Positions 8,605-17,094 of a stretch of DNA of 64,000 bases are shown here, one piece after another. Source of the DNA: Streptomyces sp. NBC_01142 (GTDB lineage: Bacteria; Actinomycetota; Actinomycetes; Streptomycetales; Streptomycetaceae); contig NZ_JAPEOR010000003.1 in assembly GCF_026341125.1 (NCBI RefSeq), forward strand, positions 1,426,001-1,490,000. Reading direction: 5' to 3'. Position numbers and translations under genes: made by a program. Below the pieces are notes generated by a model. It was not told the origin of the DNA and made no database searches. It saw only the letters and a program-made list of their open reading frames with translations. Numbering within the stretch: the stretch's first letter is position 1; each line of letters opens with the position of its first letter.

Positions 8605-9629
8605 GCCGTGGGGTCCTCGAACCACGCGTCGTGGTCACCCTGCTGGATCTGTTCGGCCAACTGGTTCAGCAGCACGCGCGGGTGTTCCAGGAGCAGACGG
8701 CCCTCGTCGATCAGGTCCTTGAGTTCTCCTCGGACCTGCTCACGCTGCTCGCCGAGGAAGCCGGGGGCCCAGCCGAGCAGCACCGGGCCGTCCTCCAACT
8801 CGTCACTCCAGGCATGGAGCTCCTCGCGCAGTACGTCGGGGAGAAAGACCGGCTTCCCGTCGCGGGCTCCAAGGACGCGGGTGAACGGGTTGACGCCGCC
8901 CTTGAGGGGAGCGAGCAGGACCAGTGAAGGCGTGCGGTCCCCGTAGTGCAGCGCCTGCTTGGCGCCGCCGCGTACAGCGGCCAGGGTCTGCAGCAGGGTG
9001 GCGATCCGGCGGCGGCGCTCCGCGAGCGGCAACCGGACAGCTGCGGTGCCGCGCAGCGTGGTGGCCTCCGCGCCGGCGGCCTGGGCCTCCTCGGCGACGG
9101 TCTGGCTGATGGCCACCCGCAGGCCGTTGCCGTCGGTCTCGAAGACCCCGGCGCGCGGCAGGTCCAGCAGCAGATCCCCGGCGAGGGTGGCGCTGTAGAG
9201 CTCGTGGGAGTGGATGACGGGGTGCTCGCCGACCGGGAAGTCCCGGCTCATCGTGCCGAAGTCCATAGTGGGGCGTTGCGGAACCACGGAGACCAGTGTG
9301 CCGGTGGCCAACACGGTGTCACGCTGATAGTTCTCTTTCTTCACAGCGACCATGTAGCCGAAGAGGTCGTCGTCCAGGTGCCGGTCGGGGCGGCCGGCGG
9401 TGTACGCCTGCTGCTTGGCCCCCTTGCCGATGCGGGTGACCGCCGAGCGAGACTCCTCGAGCGGCAGCGAGTCGCGCACCCACCTGCGAAACGCTTGTGC
9501 GGAGACGTACGGGTATTCCTCGCGCCCGACCCTGAGCTTTTTGATCCGGCCGGTGTTGTCCTCGCCCTCCCCGTTGTTGGGAGCGCCTGCGACCACATCC
9601 AGCACGATCTTGCCCACCAGGAAACTCAC
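8601..9629 (-). CDS. cas7: CRISPR-associated Cas7 (Cst2/DevR type)
   Basis: Cas7, 342 residues, the backbone subunit that polymerises along the crRNA in Cascade. The start is GTG 9629, overlapping the cas8 stop as GTGA. The N-terminal RAMP strand and the NNGEGEDNTGRIKK and YPYVSAQAFRRWVRD stretches are typical of the Cst2/DevR branch, as is the central motif HSHELYSATLAGDLLLDL. Its four-base overlaps with cas8 and cas5 suggest translational coupling. Confidence 0.95.
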   Translation of the reverse strand: MSFLVGKIVLDVVAGAPNNGEGEDNTGRIKKLRVGREEYPYVSAQAFRRWVRDSLPLEESRSAVTRIGKGAKQQAYTAGRPDRHLDDDLFGYMVAVKKENYQRDTVLATGTLVSVVPQRPTMDFGTMSRDFPVGEHPVIHSHELYSATLAGDLLLDLPRAGVFETDGNGLRVAISQTVAEEAQAAGAEATTLRGTAAVRLPLAERRRRIATLLQTLAAVRGGAKQALHYGDRTPSLVLLAPLKGGVNPFTRVLGARDGKPVFLPDVLREELHAWSDELEDGPVLLGWAPGFLGEQREQVRGELKDLIDEGRLLLEHPRVLLNQLAEQIQQGDHDAWFEDPTA

Positions 9630-11059
9630 TGCTTGTCCTCCGCTTCGTCCGTGATGAACTTCTGGTCGACGGCGCCGAGTTCCTCGTCGTCCTTGTCGCC
9701 GTCCGCGTCCTCCTTGGCCTGCCAGCCGAGCCGGGACAATTCCTCCAGCACCCCGACCAGGAGCAGGTCCCGGTGAAACCAGGCTGGGTTGTCCGCACCG
9801 GGGGCGAAGAGGAGGGTGAAGGCCCGCTCGGTCGCTAGCGGTCCCTCGGAGCCCTTAGGCGGTTTGATCGCCCATTGCACCCCATGACTGGTCAGCCAAC
9901 TCCGCAGTTTGGGCGAGTCCTTGAGATCGGCACGGAACCTCCTGAGCTTGCCGCCGGAGGTCTCCTCGCTGAGCAGGCGCGCGATCCTGCCGGCGGTCAA
10001 CCTGATCTCGGACAGGTCCTTCTCATTCATCAGCGTCACCTCGGTGGTGAAGGAGTAGAGCAAGGCCGCCAGGTCGGCCACCCGCTCTCGGTCGGGGGCC
10101 GTGGTGGTCACCAACCCGCCCAGGTAGCGCACGCCACGGCCCAGGATCCGTGCCGGATCCCGGAAGGCGTTGCGCGCCAGGGCCACCACACCGGCGTCGG
10201 TCTTGGTGGCGTGGGCCAGCAGCAGGGCGGTGAATCCGCGTCGTAGCTTTGGGGCACGCGAGGTCATCCGCAGCCACTCGGCCAGGGGCTGTTCCAGAGA
10301 ATGGGCTTCCAAGGACGGCTTGCCGTTGAAGTTGTTGTAGACAAGGAGGTCAACTCCATCGGTGACCCGCTCGCCATAGCGACGCAGAGAAGTCAGCGCG
10401 ACGACCTCGCGGACATCGGTCTGACGACGGCTCGGATCGCCGGTCTCCGCAATGCGAAGACTGCGGTCCACTTGACGGGTCACGGCGCGCCTGAGGAAGC
10501 GCTCGTCCCAGCTGTGCACGGCTACGGAGGAACCGCCGGTCAGGTGGCTTCCGTACGGGAGCGCGTAGAAGCAGACATGACACGGACGGCACAGCGCCAT
10601 CCCCTCATGTCCTCGCGGGGTGGTGTTCCGATACGAGACGCTCTCAGCCAGGACCACATCACGATGGCCGAAGAAGTCCACAGCCGGGCGCCCGCACAGT
10701 ACACAGCTAACCCCAGGCCAGGTGGCCGGATCTGCGAGAGCGTGCCAGGTTCTGATGCGCTCACGGATTGCATCGTCACTTTTACGGCCGTTGCTGTTGT
10801 GGTTCATCGGCGAGTTGGGAAACAGGGAGAGACTGCACTTCAACCAGAACCCGTTAATGGCCTTGCTATCCCGCAACAGTGCTGCCTGGATCGCGTGCCC
10901 ATCTATCTGTTCCACTGCGTCGTTGAAGTCTTCAGGCGCAAGATCCTCGGGGCGATCACAATCGACCAGCGCGGCAAGCGCGTACGCCCCGATCCGCTGC
11001 AGCGGATGCGCGGTGAGTACCAGCCGGGACTGCGTGCCCAGATCGGGCGCGGCGTTCAC
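9626..11059 (-). CDS. cas8: CRISPR-associated Cas8 large subunit (Cst1-like, CXXC-CXXC)
   Basis: Large subunit of the type I-B effector, needed for PAM recognition and Cas3 recruitment, about 477 residues. GTG 11059 is preferred because it forms a GTGA overlap with the cas6 stop, as at the other junctions; an in-frame ATG at 11071 is the alternative. The zinc-binding pairs CVLCGRP and CRPCHVC identify the Cst1 (CXXC-CXXC) branch of Cas8. The C-terminus is acidic (EDADGDKDDEE). Large subunits diverge strongly, so the assignment rests on the Cys pairs and operon position. Confidence 0.88.
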   Translation of the reverse strand: MNAAPDLGTQSRLVLTAHPLQRIGAYALAALVDCDRPEDLAPEDFNDAVEQIDGHAIQAALLRDSKAINGFWLKCSLSLFPNSPMNHNSNGRKSDDAIRERIRTWHALADPATWPGVSCVLCGRPAVDFFGHRDVVLAESVSYRNTTPRGHEGMALCRPCHVCFYALPYGSHLTGGSSVAVHSWDERFLRRAVTRQVDRSLRIAETGDPSRRQTDVREVVALTSLRRYGERVTDGVDLLVYNNFNGKPSLEAHSLEQPLAEWLRMTSRAPKLRRGFTALLLAHATKTDAGVVALARNAFRDPARILGRGVRYLGGLVTTTAPDRERVADLAALLYSFTTEVTLMNEKDLSEIRLTAGRIARLLSEETSGGKLRRFRADLKDSPKLRSWLTSHGVQWAIKPPKGSEGPLATERAFTLLFAPGADNPAWFHRDLLLVGVLEELSRLGWQAKEDADGDKDDEELGAVDQKFITDEAEDKQ

Positions 11060-11784
11060 GCGGCTACCCATCCGAAGCCAGCTGCGTTCGCCTGACCGAG
11101 TCCCCAGCTCCACAGGGCTTGCAGGGTCTCCGGAGGACCGGCCAGTTCCACCTCCACAGCGGCGCCGGGCTTCAGCCCCTGGCCTACGCTGAACGACCGC
11201 TTCGGTCCGATCCAGGTGACGGATTCCAGCTCCACATCCGGGGCAAGCCCCAGGGTCTCGGCCTTACGGCGCAGGTTGCCCTGGAAATATCCGGCCCACT
11301 GCGGCTCGGTCGGCAACAGCCAGCCCTGCCGGGTGGTACGAACACCGTCCTCGCCGCGTCCGGAGCCCTTCATCACTACCGGCGTCGTCGTACGCAGAAT
11401 GGCCCGGCCGAAAGCGAAGTCCGGAGGGGTGAGCGCCGTGATACCGGTCAGCCGGAGCGCGACGCCGCCCCAGTCGAGCACGTCTCGCCCGGCGAAGCCC
11501 CGGCCGAGCGCTTCCATCACCTCCGGCATCGGGCTGCCGAACTCCACCACACCGCGTCCGCCAGCCGCGTAACGACCCGACTTGCGCCGCGCCGAGGCGA
11601 ACACTGGGGCGCTGTGGCCGAACGGCACCATGCCGTGCACCCCGGCACCCTTCTCGTGGAGTTGTCTGCCTAACTCGGGGGCTGTACAGGCCAGTACGTC
11701 GTAGACAAGGCCACGCCCCGGAGCCAGAACAGCCGCCCAGGGCAGCTCGGAGGCCATTGTTGTGACAGCTAACCTCAGTCTCAC
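11056..11784 (-). CDS. cas6: CRISPR precursor-RNA endonuclease Cas6
   Basis: Cas6, 242 residues, cuts the precursor crRNA at each repeat. It is first in the operon. GTG 11784 (reading VRLRLAVTTMASELPW) is chosen because Cas6 proteins usually begin at the first RAMP strand of this form; a start at ATG 11757 would remove that strand. The C-terminus has the glycine-rich loop GLGQANAAGFGWV that ends Cas6 proteins. With the chosen start, codon 5 is TTA (11770-11772), a codon read by the developmental bldA tRNA in Streptomyces. The catalytic His is not obvious by eye. Confidence 0.9.
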   Translation of the reverse strand: MRLRLAVTTMASELPWAAVLAPGRGLVYDVLACTAPELGRQLHEKGAGVHGMVPFGHSAPVFASARRKSGRYAAGGRGVVEFGSPMPEVMEALGRGFAGRDVLDWGGVALRLTGITALTPPDFAFGRAILRTTTPVVMKGSGRGEDGVRTTRQGWLLPTEPQWAGYFQGNLRRKAETLGLAPDVELESVTWIGPKRSFSVGQGLKPGAAVEVELAGPPETLQALWSWGLGQANAAGFGWVAA

Positions 11785-11916
11785 ACCGCTCACTCTCCGA
11801 AGCCTCAGCATCGATCGGGACGGGACAGCAGATACCGATCTCCCAAACGGTGCAGAGCCTAGAGCGCCCCACTGACAATCACTCCGGAAGCCTGATCAGA
11901 CGCTTATCTCCAGCGT
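11785..11916 (-). promoter_or_regulatory. Probable promoter region of the cas operon
   Basis: All eight cas genes run leftward with overlaps or short gaps, so the operon promoter should lie here, between cas6 and the IS30 remnant. I cannot pick a convincing -35/-10 pair. IS30 debris ends at about 11917, so part of the original upstream region may have been replaced. Confidence 0.4.
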
Positions 11917-12598
11917 TCATTCGCTATCTTGGCGACTGTCTTGTACCTGATGGCTGCCGGACGATGCGCGGCGCAGTTCCCCGCTGCCCTGGACGTAGAG
12001 GGCCTGATAGATCGTCTCGTGGACCACGTGCATCTCCGGCCGGTCGGGGAACCGTCTGCGAAGAGCCTGACAGATCTGTTCCGGGCTCCACCGCATCGCC
12101 AGGTGAGCCTGGATGAAGTCCCACAGCCCGGCGTCCTGGCCGATCTTGCTGGGCTTGGGCCGGGGCCGGCGGGCATCGGCCCGGCGCTGAGCGGCGTTGG
12201 GGACGGTAGGCCCATCGGGTGCGGTCGCCGCGCAGGGGTGTGCCATTGCGGCGTACTTCACGGCTGATCGTGGACGGGCTGAGGCCCAGCTCGGCGGCGA
12301 TCGCTCGGACGGACACCTTCTCCCGCAGCCGGGCGGCTGAGTGGATGCGTTCGTCTTCCCGCAGGTACCTCGTCGGCGAAGGCTCGGGCTCCTGCTCTGC
12401 CAGAGCAGGAGCCCGCCACCGCTTCGGGTCGGTCCGGCCGTTTCGCCATTCGCGGCCGGTCCGTTCATGAACGCCGACGCGTCGGCTTGCCTCTCGGTTG
12501 GTCAGCCCCATCTGCACGGGCCGGAAGTATTCCTCCCGCTCGGCTCGGAGCTTCACAGGCCCCTGAGCCTTGCGAACCCTACGGATCTCGAAGTCCAT
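11917..12598 (-). pseudogene. IS30-family transposase, frameshifted and 3'-truncated
   Basis: From ATG 12598 the frame reads an IS30-type N-terminus (MGLTNREASRRVGVHERTG, then LGLSPSTISREVRRNG). After GDRTRWAYRP it loses the family sequence, which resumes in another frame as GLWDFIQAHLAMRWSPEQI and PEMHVVHETIYQALYVQG. After GELRR the similarity stops, so the catalytic C-terminus is missing. An IS end lies just upstream at about 12605-12638 (minus strand gttctagtggtcgtcgcaac). The remnant sits directly upstream of the cas operon. Confidence 0.85.
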
Positions 12599-12639
12599 CG
12601 CACCCCTTGAGATGGGGTGTTGCGACGACCACTAGAACC

Positions 12640-13232
12640 GATGCTCCAGCCACTCAGGATCGTCGAGCCGGCGCAGCAACGTCACCACCAGTTGCGCAGT
12701 GAAGTCGAGGGGGTGTGAGGGACGGAGGCGTGCATTCCCGGCTTCTGGCAGGCGAGTTCGGCCCATGGCGGGGGCGTCTGGGTCTGGCGTGCGTGTGTGG
12801 TCGGTGAGTGCCGGGATTGTTGCCGCACATTGAGTGATGTGCATCACGTTGTGCGGGGCGCAGGCTTTTGGTCACCTGGCGTAGCGCAATTGGATTTTGT
12901 TGCTCCGCTAAGGATTTTGCGGCGCGCGTCTGCTTGCGCATGTATGCCTGGCCTTGCGGGCCGGTGGGGTTGAGGCGTAGTTGCAAGGTCGTTTGCGGGC
13001 GGATGCACGGGACTTGGCTAATGTGACGGTGTGTCACCTGCGGGATGGTTCGGGAGTGCGGGGAGTGGGCCCCCGGGTCGGGCATGTGTACGTATTTCTG
13101 TGGTTCAGGCCCGGTTGGGTCAAGGCTCGAGTTGTTGACGACGTCGGGTGAACAGGCGTTAACTCGCTGCGTTTGTGGGGATCTTGTGACTCTGGGGTGG
13201 GGACTGTGGGGTTTGGGCGGGGGAGTCTGCGT
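12640..13232. other. Long upstream region of the toxin locus, no gene seen
   Basis: About 590 bases without a convincing gene. A near-palindrome gtgatg-tg-catcac lies at 12834-12847 and could be an operator. A possible promoter is ttgacg at 13135-13140 followed by a taac stretch near 13160, about 70 bases before the LamG gene. Both are weak. The minus-strand frame at 12632-12847 looks like chance or remnant coding. Confidence 0.4.
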
Positions 13233-16200
13233 ATGCGTGCCTGCATGCGCGGTGGTGCCGCGGTCGTGACCGCGTTTGTGACGGTGTTCTCGGCGCTTGC
13301 GCTGCCTGCGGCGGCTGCCGGCGCTGCTGTGGGGGATGCCCCTGCCTTGTCGGAGGGGCAGCAGGCGCTGGCCCAGGCGGTCGAGTCCGGGAAGCGCGTG
13401 GAGGTTACGGGGGAGCGCTCCGAGCAGACCACTGTGTTCGCCAACCCTGACGGCTACACCTTCACCCTGGAGGAGTCGGCGGTCCCAGTACGCGTCGCGA
13501 CGCCGAACGGTGGCTGGCAGGCGCCGGATCCGACGCTGGAGCGGCGCTCCGACGGATCGGTCGGTCCGAAGGCAGCGACCGTGAAGATGACGTTCTCCGG
13601 TGGCGGGGACCACGATCCGCTGGTGCAGATCGGTGAGCTGGGCCAGTCGCTGGAGCTGAGCTGGCTAGGGCGCCTGCCGGAACCGGAGTTGGACGGCTCG
13701 AGCGCTCTGTACCGGGAGGTGCTTCCGGACATTGATGTGAAGGTCACGGCAACGGCCGAGAGTTTCCAGCATGTGCTCGTGGTCAAGTCCCCGAAGGCAG
13801 CATCCCGTCCGGAACTGAAGGAGCTCGAATTCGGACTGAAGGCGACGGGGCTTACGGTCCGCAAGGGCGCGGCGGGCAGCCTCGCCGCGGTGGACGGAGA
13901 CGGCAACACAGTGTTCCGGGCGCCGCCAGCACAGATGTGGAACTCGGCGGGCAAGATGCCCACGCAGCAGCCCCACAAGACACAGCGCAGCTCTGCATTG
14001 CCGGCTGCTGAGGGGCAGGCGGTGCCGGGGGACGCTTCCGAGAGGGCTGCGTCGGGCTCGGGCCTCGAGCCGGGCCAGGGCGACAGGGTGGCCCGGATGG
14101 ATGTGAAGCTGGGCGAGTACAGGCTGTCGGTGGTGCCGGACGCAGACATGCTGGCCACCACGGAGACAGCTGCCTTCCCTCTGTTTATCGACCCGACTGT
14201 GACCTGGGGAGAGTCCGAGCGAACCCTGTTGCGTTCGGACGGCTACGAGTCCTACGGCTGGGGCAACGGCGACGATGGCCAAGGCATGGGCGTGGGCAAG
14301 TGCGGCACCTGGAGCGGCTATTACTGCGGACCGGGCTATGTCCAGCGGCTGTACTTCGAGTTTTCGCCGGCAAGTCTGAAGGGCAAGCAGGTCCTGGATG
14401 CCACGTTCCGGGTGACGGAGCCGTGGGCGTTCCAGTGCGACCCGCGCTGGGTGGACCTGGTGCGCACGAACAACATTTCCTCGTCCACTTCATGGTCGTC
14501 GCGTCCCAAGGAACTGGACTGGATGGGCGACAAGAATGTGTCGGCGGGACGGGGGTCGCTGTGTGATCCGGATTCGCCCGAGGCGCCGATCGAGTTCCAC
14601 GACAACCTCCCGGACGAGCCGAACGAGAACCTCACCCCGACGGTGCGGGACTTCGCGGCGGGCAAGTTCTCGCGGCTCACGTTGGAGATCCGGGCGAACA
14701 ACGAGAGCGACCCCTCTGCGTGGAAGCGGTTCAAGAACGACGCCACTTTGGCTGTGGACTTCGTGGGCCTGCCGGCGAAGCCCACGGGCATTGGCCTGAT
14801 GACCGGTTCTGGCGCGGTGTGCGACACGTCCGCGTCCGATCCGGCCATCGTCTCGGATCCCACGCCGGCTATGACTGCGACGGCCCAGACGGCTTCTGGT
14901 GGTGAGAAAGACGCACAGCTGCGGGTCGCGATGGCTGTGGAGAAGAAGGCGTCCAACGGAACCTGGTCGAACGCGATCACCGAGATGGAGGCGCCGAGCA
15001 CCGGCTACGTCGGGGACAACATCAAGCTCTCCAAGGCGGTCCCCGATGCACAGAAGCTGAGTGAGGGGACGCTGTACCGGTACCGGTCGTGGACCCGCTC
15101 GTACTACAACGGCGGCAAGAGCCACCTGTCCGGGCCGTCGAACGCCTCGACGACGGGCTGGTGCTACTTCAAGGTCGACCCGTCCGCACCCCTGCCGCCC
15201 CAGATCACCATCGGCGCTCCGTACACCGCATGTACCGCCAGCGACTGTGCGCCCAAGGGTGGCCCGGGTGTGAAGGGAACCTTCACCTTCAAGCCGGCGG
15301 CGGGTGACACCAACGTCGTCGCTTTCCAGTACCGGCTCACCTCGGGCGGGTCCTGGAGCGATGCCAAGAAGGTCTGTGCCCCGAACACTCCGGCACCCAT
15401 GTGCGCCAACGCTGCGTCGACAGCCTTCTTTGTACTCGGTTGGCAGGCCGCCATCACTCCTGAGCGATCCGGCACATACCGGCTTTCTGTGCGGGCCAAG
15501 GACAATGTCGATCGGTTCGGCGCGCAGAACGTGGTGGACTTCCTGGTGGCTGCGGGCGACGGCCCGGTGGGCCGCTGGCACTTCAACGAGGCCGGCGGGA
15601 CCGCGGTCGACTCCGCCACGGGCGGTTCTGTCCGCCGCGATGCGACACTCGCCGGTGGAGCGGCGCGGGACGATCGAGGTCGCCGAGGTCTGATCACACA
15701 CGACAGCAAGGGCAACGTGCTCGAGGCGCCGGTGACGGACAAGGGCCTTTCCCTCAATGGCAGCACGGGTTACGCGGCCACGAGCGGCCCGGTGCTGGAA
15801 ACCAGATCGTCGTACACGGTTTCGGCATGGGTGCGCGTCGACCCGGACACAGCGAAGACGCTGACCGTGCTGAGCCAGACAGCCGAGACAACCAGCCCGT
15901 TCTCGAAGAAGTACAGCCCGCTGTATCTCTCATACGGAGGCGGCTCGAATACCTGGAGTATGCGGGTTCTCACCGGGGAGGGCACGTTCCAGGAGGCCAA
16001 GGCCAAGCAGCCTTCCCCGCGCGATGTATGGACACATGTAGCCGGGGTCCACGATGCAGTGGAGAAGAAGGTCAGTTTCTACCTCAACGGGCAGTTCCAG
16101 TCGTCGGTCGCCTGGGGAACGCCGTTCTCCGCAGACGGGCCGCTGCAGATCGGCCGCGTGATGTACGCCGATGCCTACAGGGACTACATGCACGGTTCCA

Positions 16201-16982
16201 TCGACGAGGTCGCGGTGTGGCAACGAGAACTGACGGAGAAAGAGGTCGCGGACGAGGCACGGCTGTTGACCTCTGACAAGTACGCGGGGGCGGAGCTTGT
16301 GGCGGACTGGTCTGCCTCCCGCGAGAGCGGCACCACGATTGCCGATTCCACCTCTGGCTACGGCAAAGCTCTCGCGCTCTCCGGCGGGGCTTCGCTGGAG
16401 GGCGAGGAGATCGTCCTGGACGGAGTCGACGGCGCGGCCACGGCCGCCGGCCCTCTGGTGGACGACACCGGATCATTCACCGTCACCGCACTGGCGGCCC
16501 TGGACGGCGCGAAGCTCCTGTCCAAGGACGTCGGCTACACCGGTCAGGTCCTCGGCCAGCGCACGGCGGATGGCTCCGCGTGGGGATTCTGGTTCCAGCT
16601 CACCGGCAAGAAGACAGTGCTGGACGGGGACATGGGCGAGGAGAAGACCGTACCGGCCGGCTTCTGGCACTTCGGCCGGCTGAACACGGACGGCACCTTC
16701 TCCTCGGTTACCTCAAGCCTGGAAGCGGCACTGGACACCCCAGTCCGTCTGACCGGCCTCTTCGACGCACAGGCCGGAAGGATCAGCCTGTATCTGGCAC
16801 ATGATCAGAACGGCGCTGATCAAGAGTTCACTGCGAAGGCTGGAGCGGGGGACTTCGCAATCGGCCGGGGTTTCACATCGGGCGGATGGAAGCACTACCT
16901 GCCGGGCCGGATCTCTGAGGTGCGGCTGTGGGCGGGGGCCATGGCAAGCCATACGCAGATCGAGAACAGCGTGGGCGACTGA
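13233..16982 (+). CDS. Secreted LamG-domain protein, partner of the Rhs toxin
   Basis: Large secreted protein of 1249 residues. ATG 13233 is chosen because ggggga lies 8 bases upstream and the product then begins with a signal peptide (MRACMRGGAAVV, a hydrophobic core, ALPAAAAGA). The middle is beta-rich without a family I can name; it includes a Cys-rich part (GKCGTWSGYYCGPGYV). Two LamG/concanavalin-like jelly-roll domains follow at about 775-1010 (VGRWHFNEAGGTAVDSATG; SSYTVSAWVRVD; GSIDEVAVWQRELTEKE) and 1015-1245 (ISEVRLWAGAM at the end). Such proteins commonly precede Rhs/YD-repeat toxins in actinobacteria, and the toxin starts 112 bases downstream. Adhesion or display of the toxin is inferred. 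Confidence 0.85.
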   Translation: MRACMRGGAAVVTAFVTVFSALALPAAAAGAAVGDAPALSEGQQALAQAVESGKRVEVTGERSEQTTVFANPDGYTFTLEESAVPVRVATPNGGWQAPDPTLERRSDGSVGPKAATVKMTFSGGGDHDPLVQIGELGQSLELSWLGRLPEPELDGSSALYREVLPDIDVKVTATAESFQHVLVVKSPKAASRPELKELEFGLKATGLTVRKGAAGSLAAVDGDGNTVFRAPPAQMWNSAGKMPTQQPHKTQRSSALPAAEGQAVPGDASERAASGSGLEPGQGDRVARMDVKLGEYRLSVVPDADMLATTETAAFPLFIDPTVTWGESERTLLRSDGYESYGWGNGDDGQGMGVGKCGTWSGYYCGPGYVQRLYFEFSPASLKGKQVLDATFRVTEPWAFQCDPRWVDLVRTNNISSSTSWSSRPKELDWMGDKNVSAGRGSLCDPDSPEAPIEFHDNLPDEPNENLTPTVRDFAAGKFSRLTLEIRANNESDPSAWKRFKNDATLAVDFVGLPAKPTGIGLMTGSGAVCDTSASDPAIVSDPTPAMTATAQTASGGEKDAQLRVAMAVEKKASNGTWSNAITEMEAPSTGYVGDNIKLSKAVPDAQKLSEGTLYRYRSWTRSYYNGGKSHLSGPSNASTTGWCYFKVDPSAPLPPQITIGAPYTACTASDCAPKGGPGVKGTFTFKPAAGDTNVVAFQYRLTSGGSWSDAKKVCAPNTPAPMCANAASTAFFVLGWQAAITPERSGTYRLSVRAKDNVDRFGAQNVVDFLVAAGDGPVGRWHFNEAGGTAVDSATGGSVRRDATLAGGAARDDRGRRGLITHDSKGNVLEAPVTDKGLSLNGSTGYAATSGPVLETRSSYTVSAWVRVDPDTAKTLTVLSQTAETTSPFSKKYSPLYLSYGGGSNTWSMRVLTGEGTFQEAKAKQPSPRDVWTHVAGVHDAVEKKVSFYLNGQFQSSVAWGTPFSADGPLQIGRVMYADAYRDYMHGSIDEVAVWQRELTEKEVADEARLLTSDKYAGAELVADWSASRESGTTIADSTSGYGKALALSGGASLEGEEIVLDGVDGAATAAGPLVDDTGSFTVTALAALDGAKLLSKDVGYTGQVLGQRTADGSAWGFWFQLTGKKTVLDGDMGEEKTVPAGFWHFGRLNTDGTFSSVTSSLEAALDTPVRLTGLFDAQAGRISLYLAHDQNGADQEFTAKAGAGDFAIGRGFTSGGWKHYLPGRISEVRLWAGAMASHTQIENSVGD

Positions 16983-17024
16983 CAGGCCACAGCGCGGGCG
17001 GCGGCCGGAGCAGCTGCCCGCACT

Positions 17025-17043
17025 GCGGCCCGTGGCGGGCCGC
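17025..17043 (+). other. GC hairpin between the LamG and Rhs genes
   Basis: gcggccc (17025-17031) pairs with gggccgc (17037-17043) in the 112-base gap between the two large genes. It could attenuate transcription or be chance in such GC-rich DNA. Confidence 0.3.
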
Positions 17044-17094
17044 ACGCACGACGTTGTGAACTTTTCTCTTGCGGAACTGGGTGGGGCAGAGCAG

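Noticed and set aside
5459..8638. Reading cas3 as a 1059-residue protein from the far upstream start
   Set aside because: The extra 249 residues are antisense-like Arg/Pro-rich sequence overlapping cas5 in another frame. ATG 7891 gives a normal Cas3 N-terminus.
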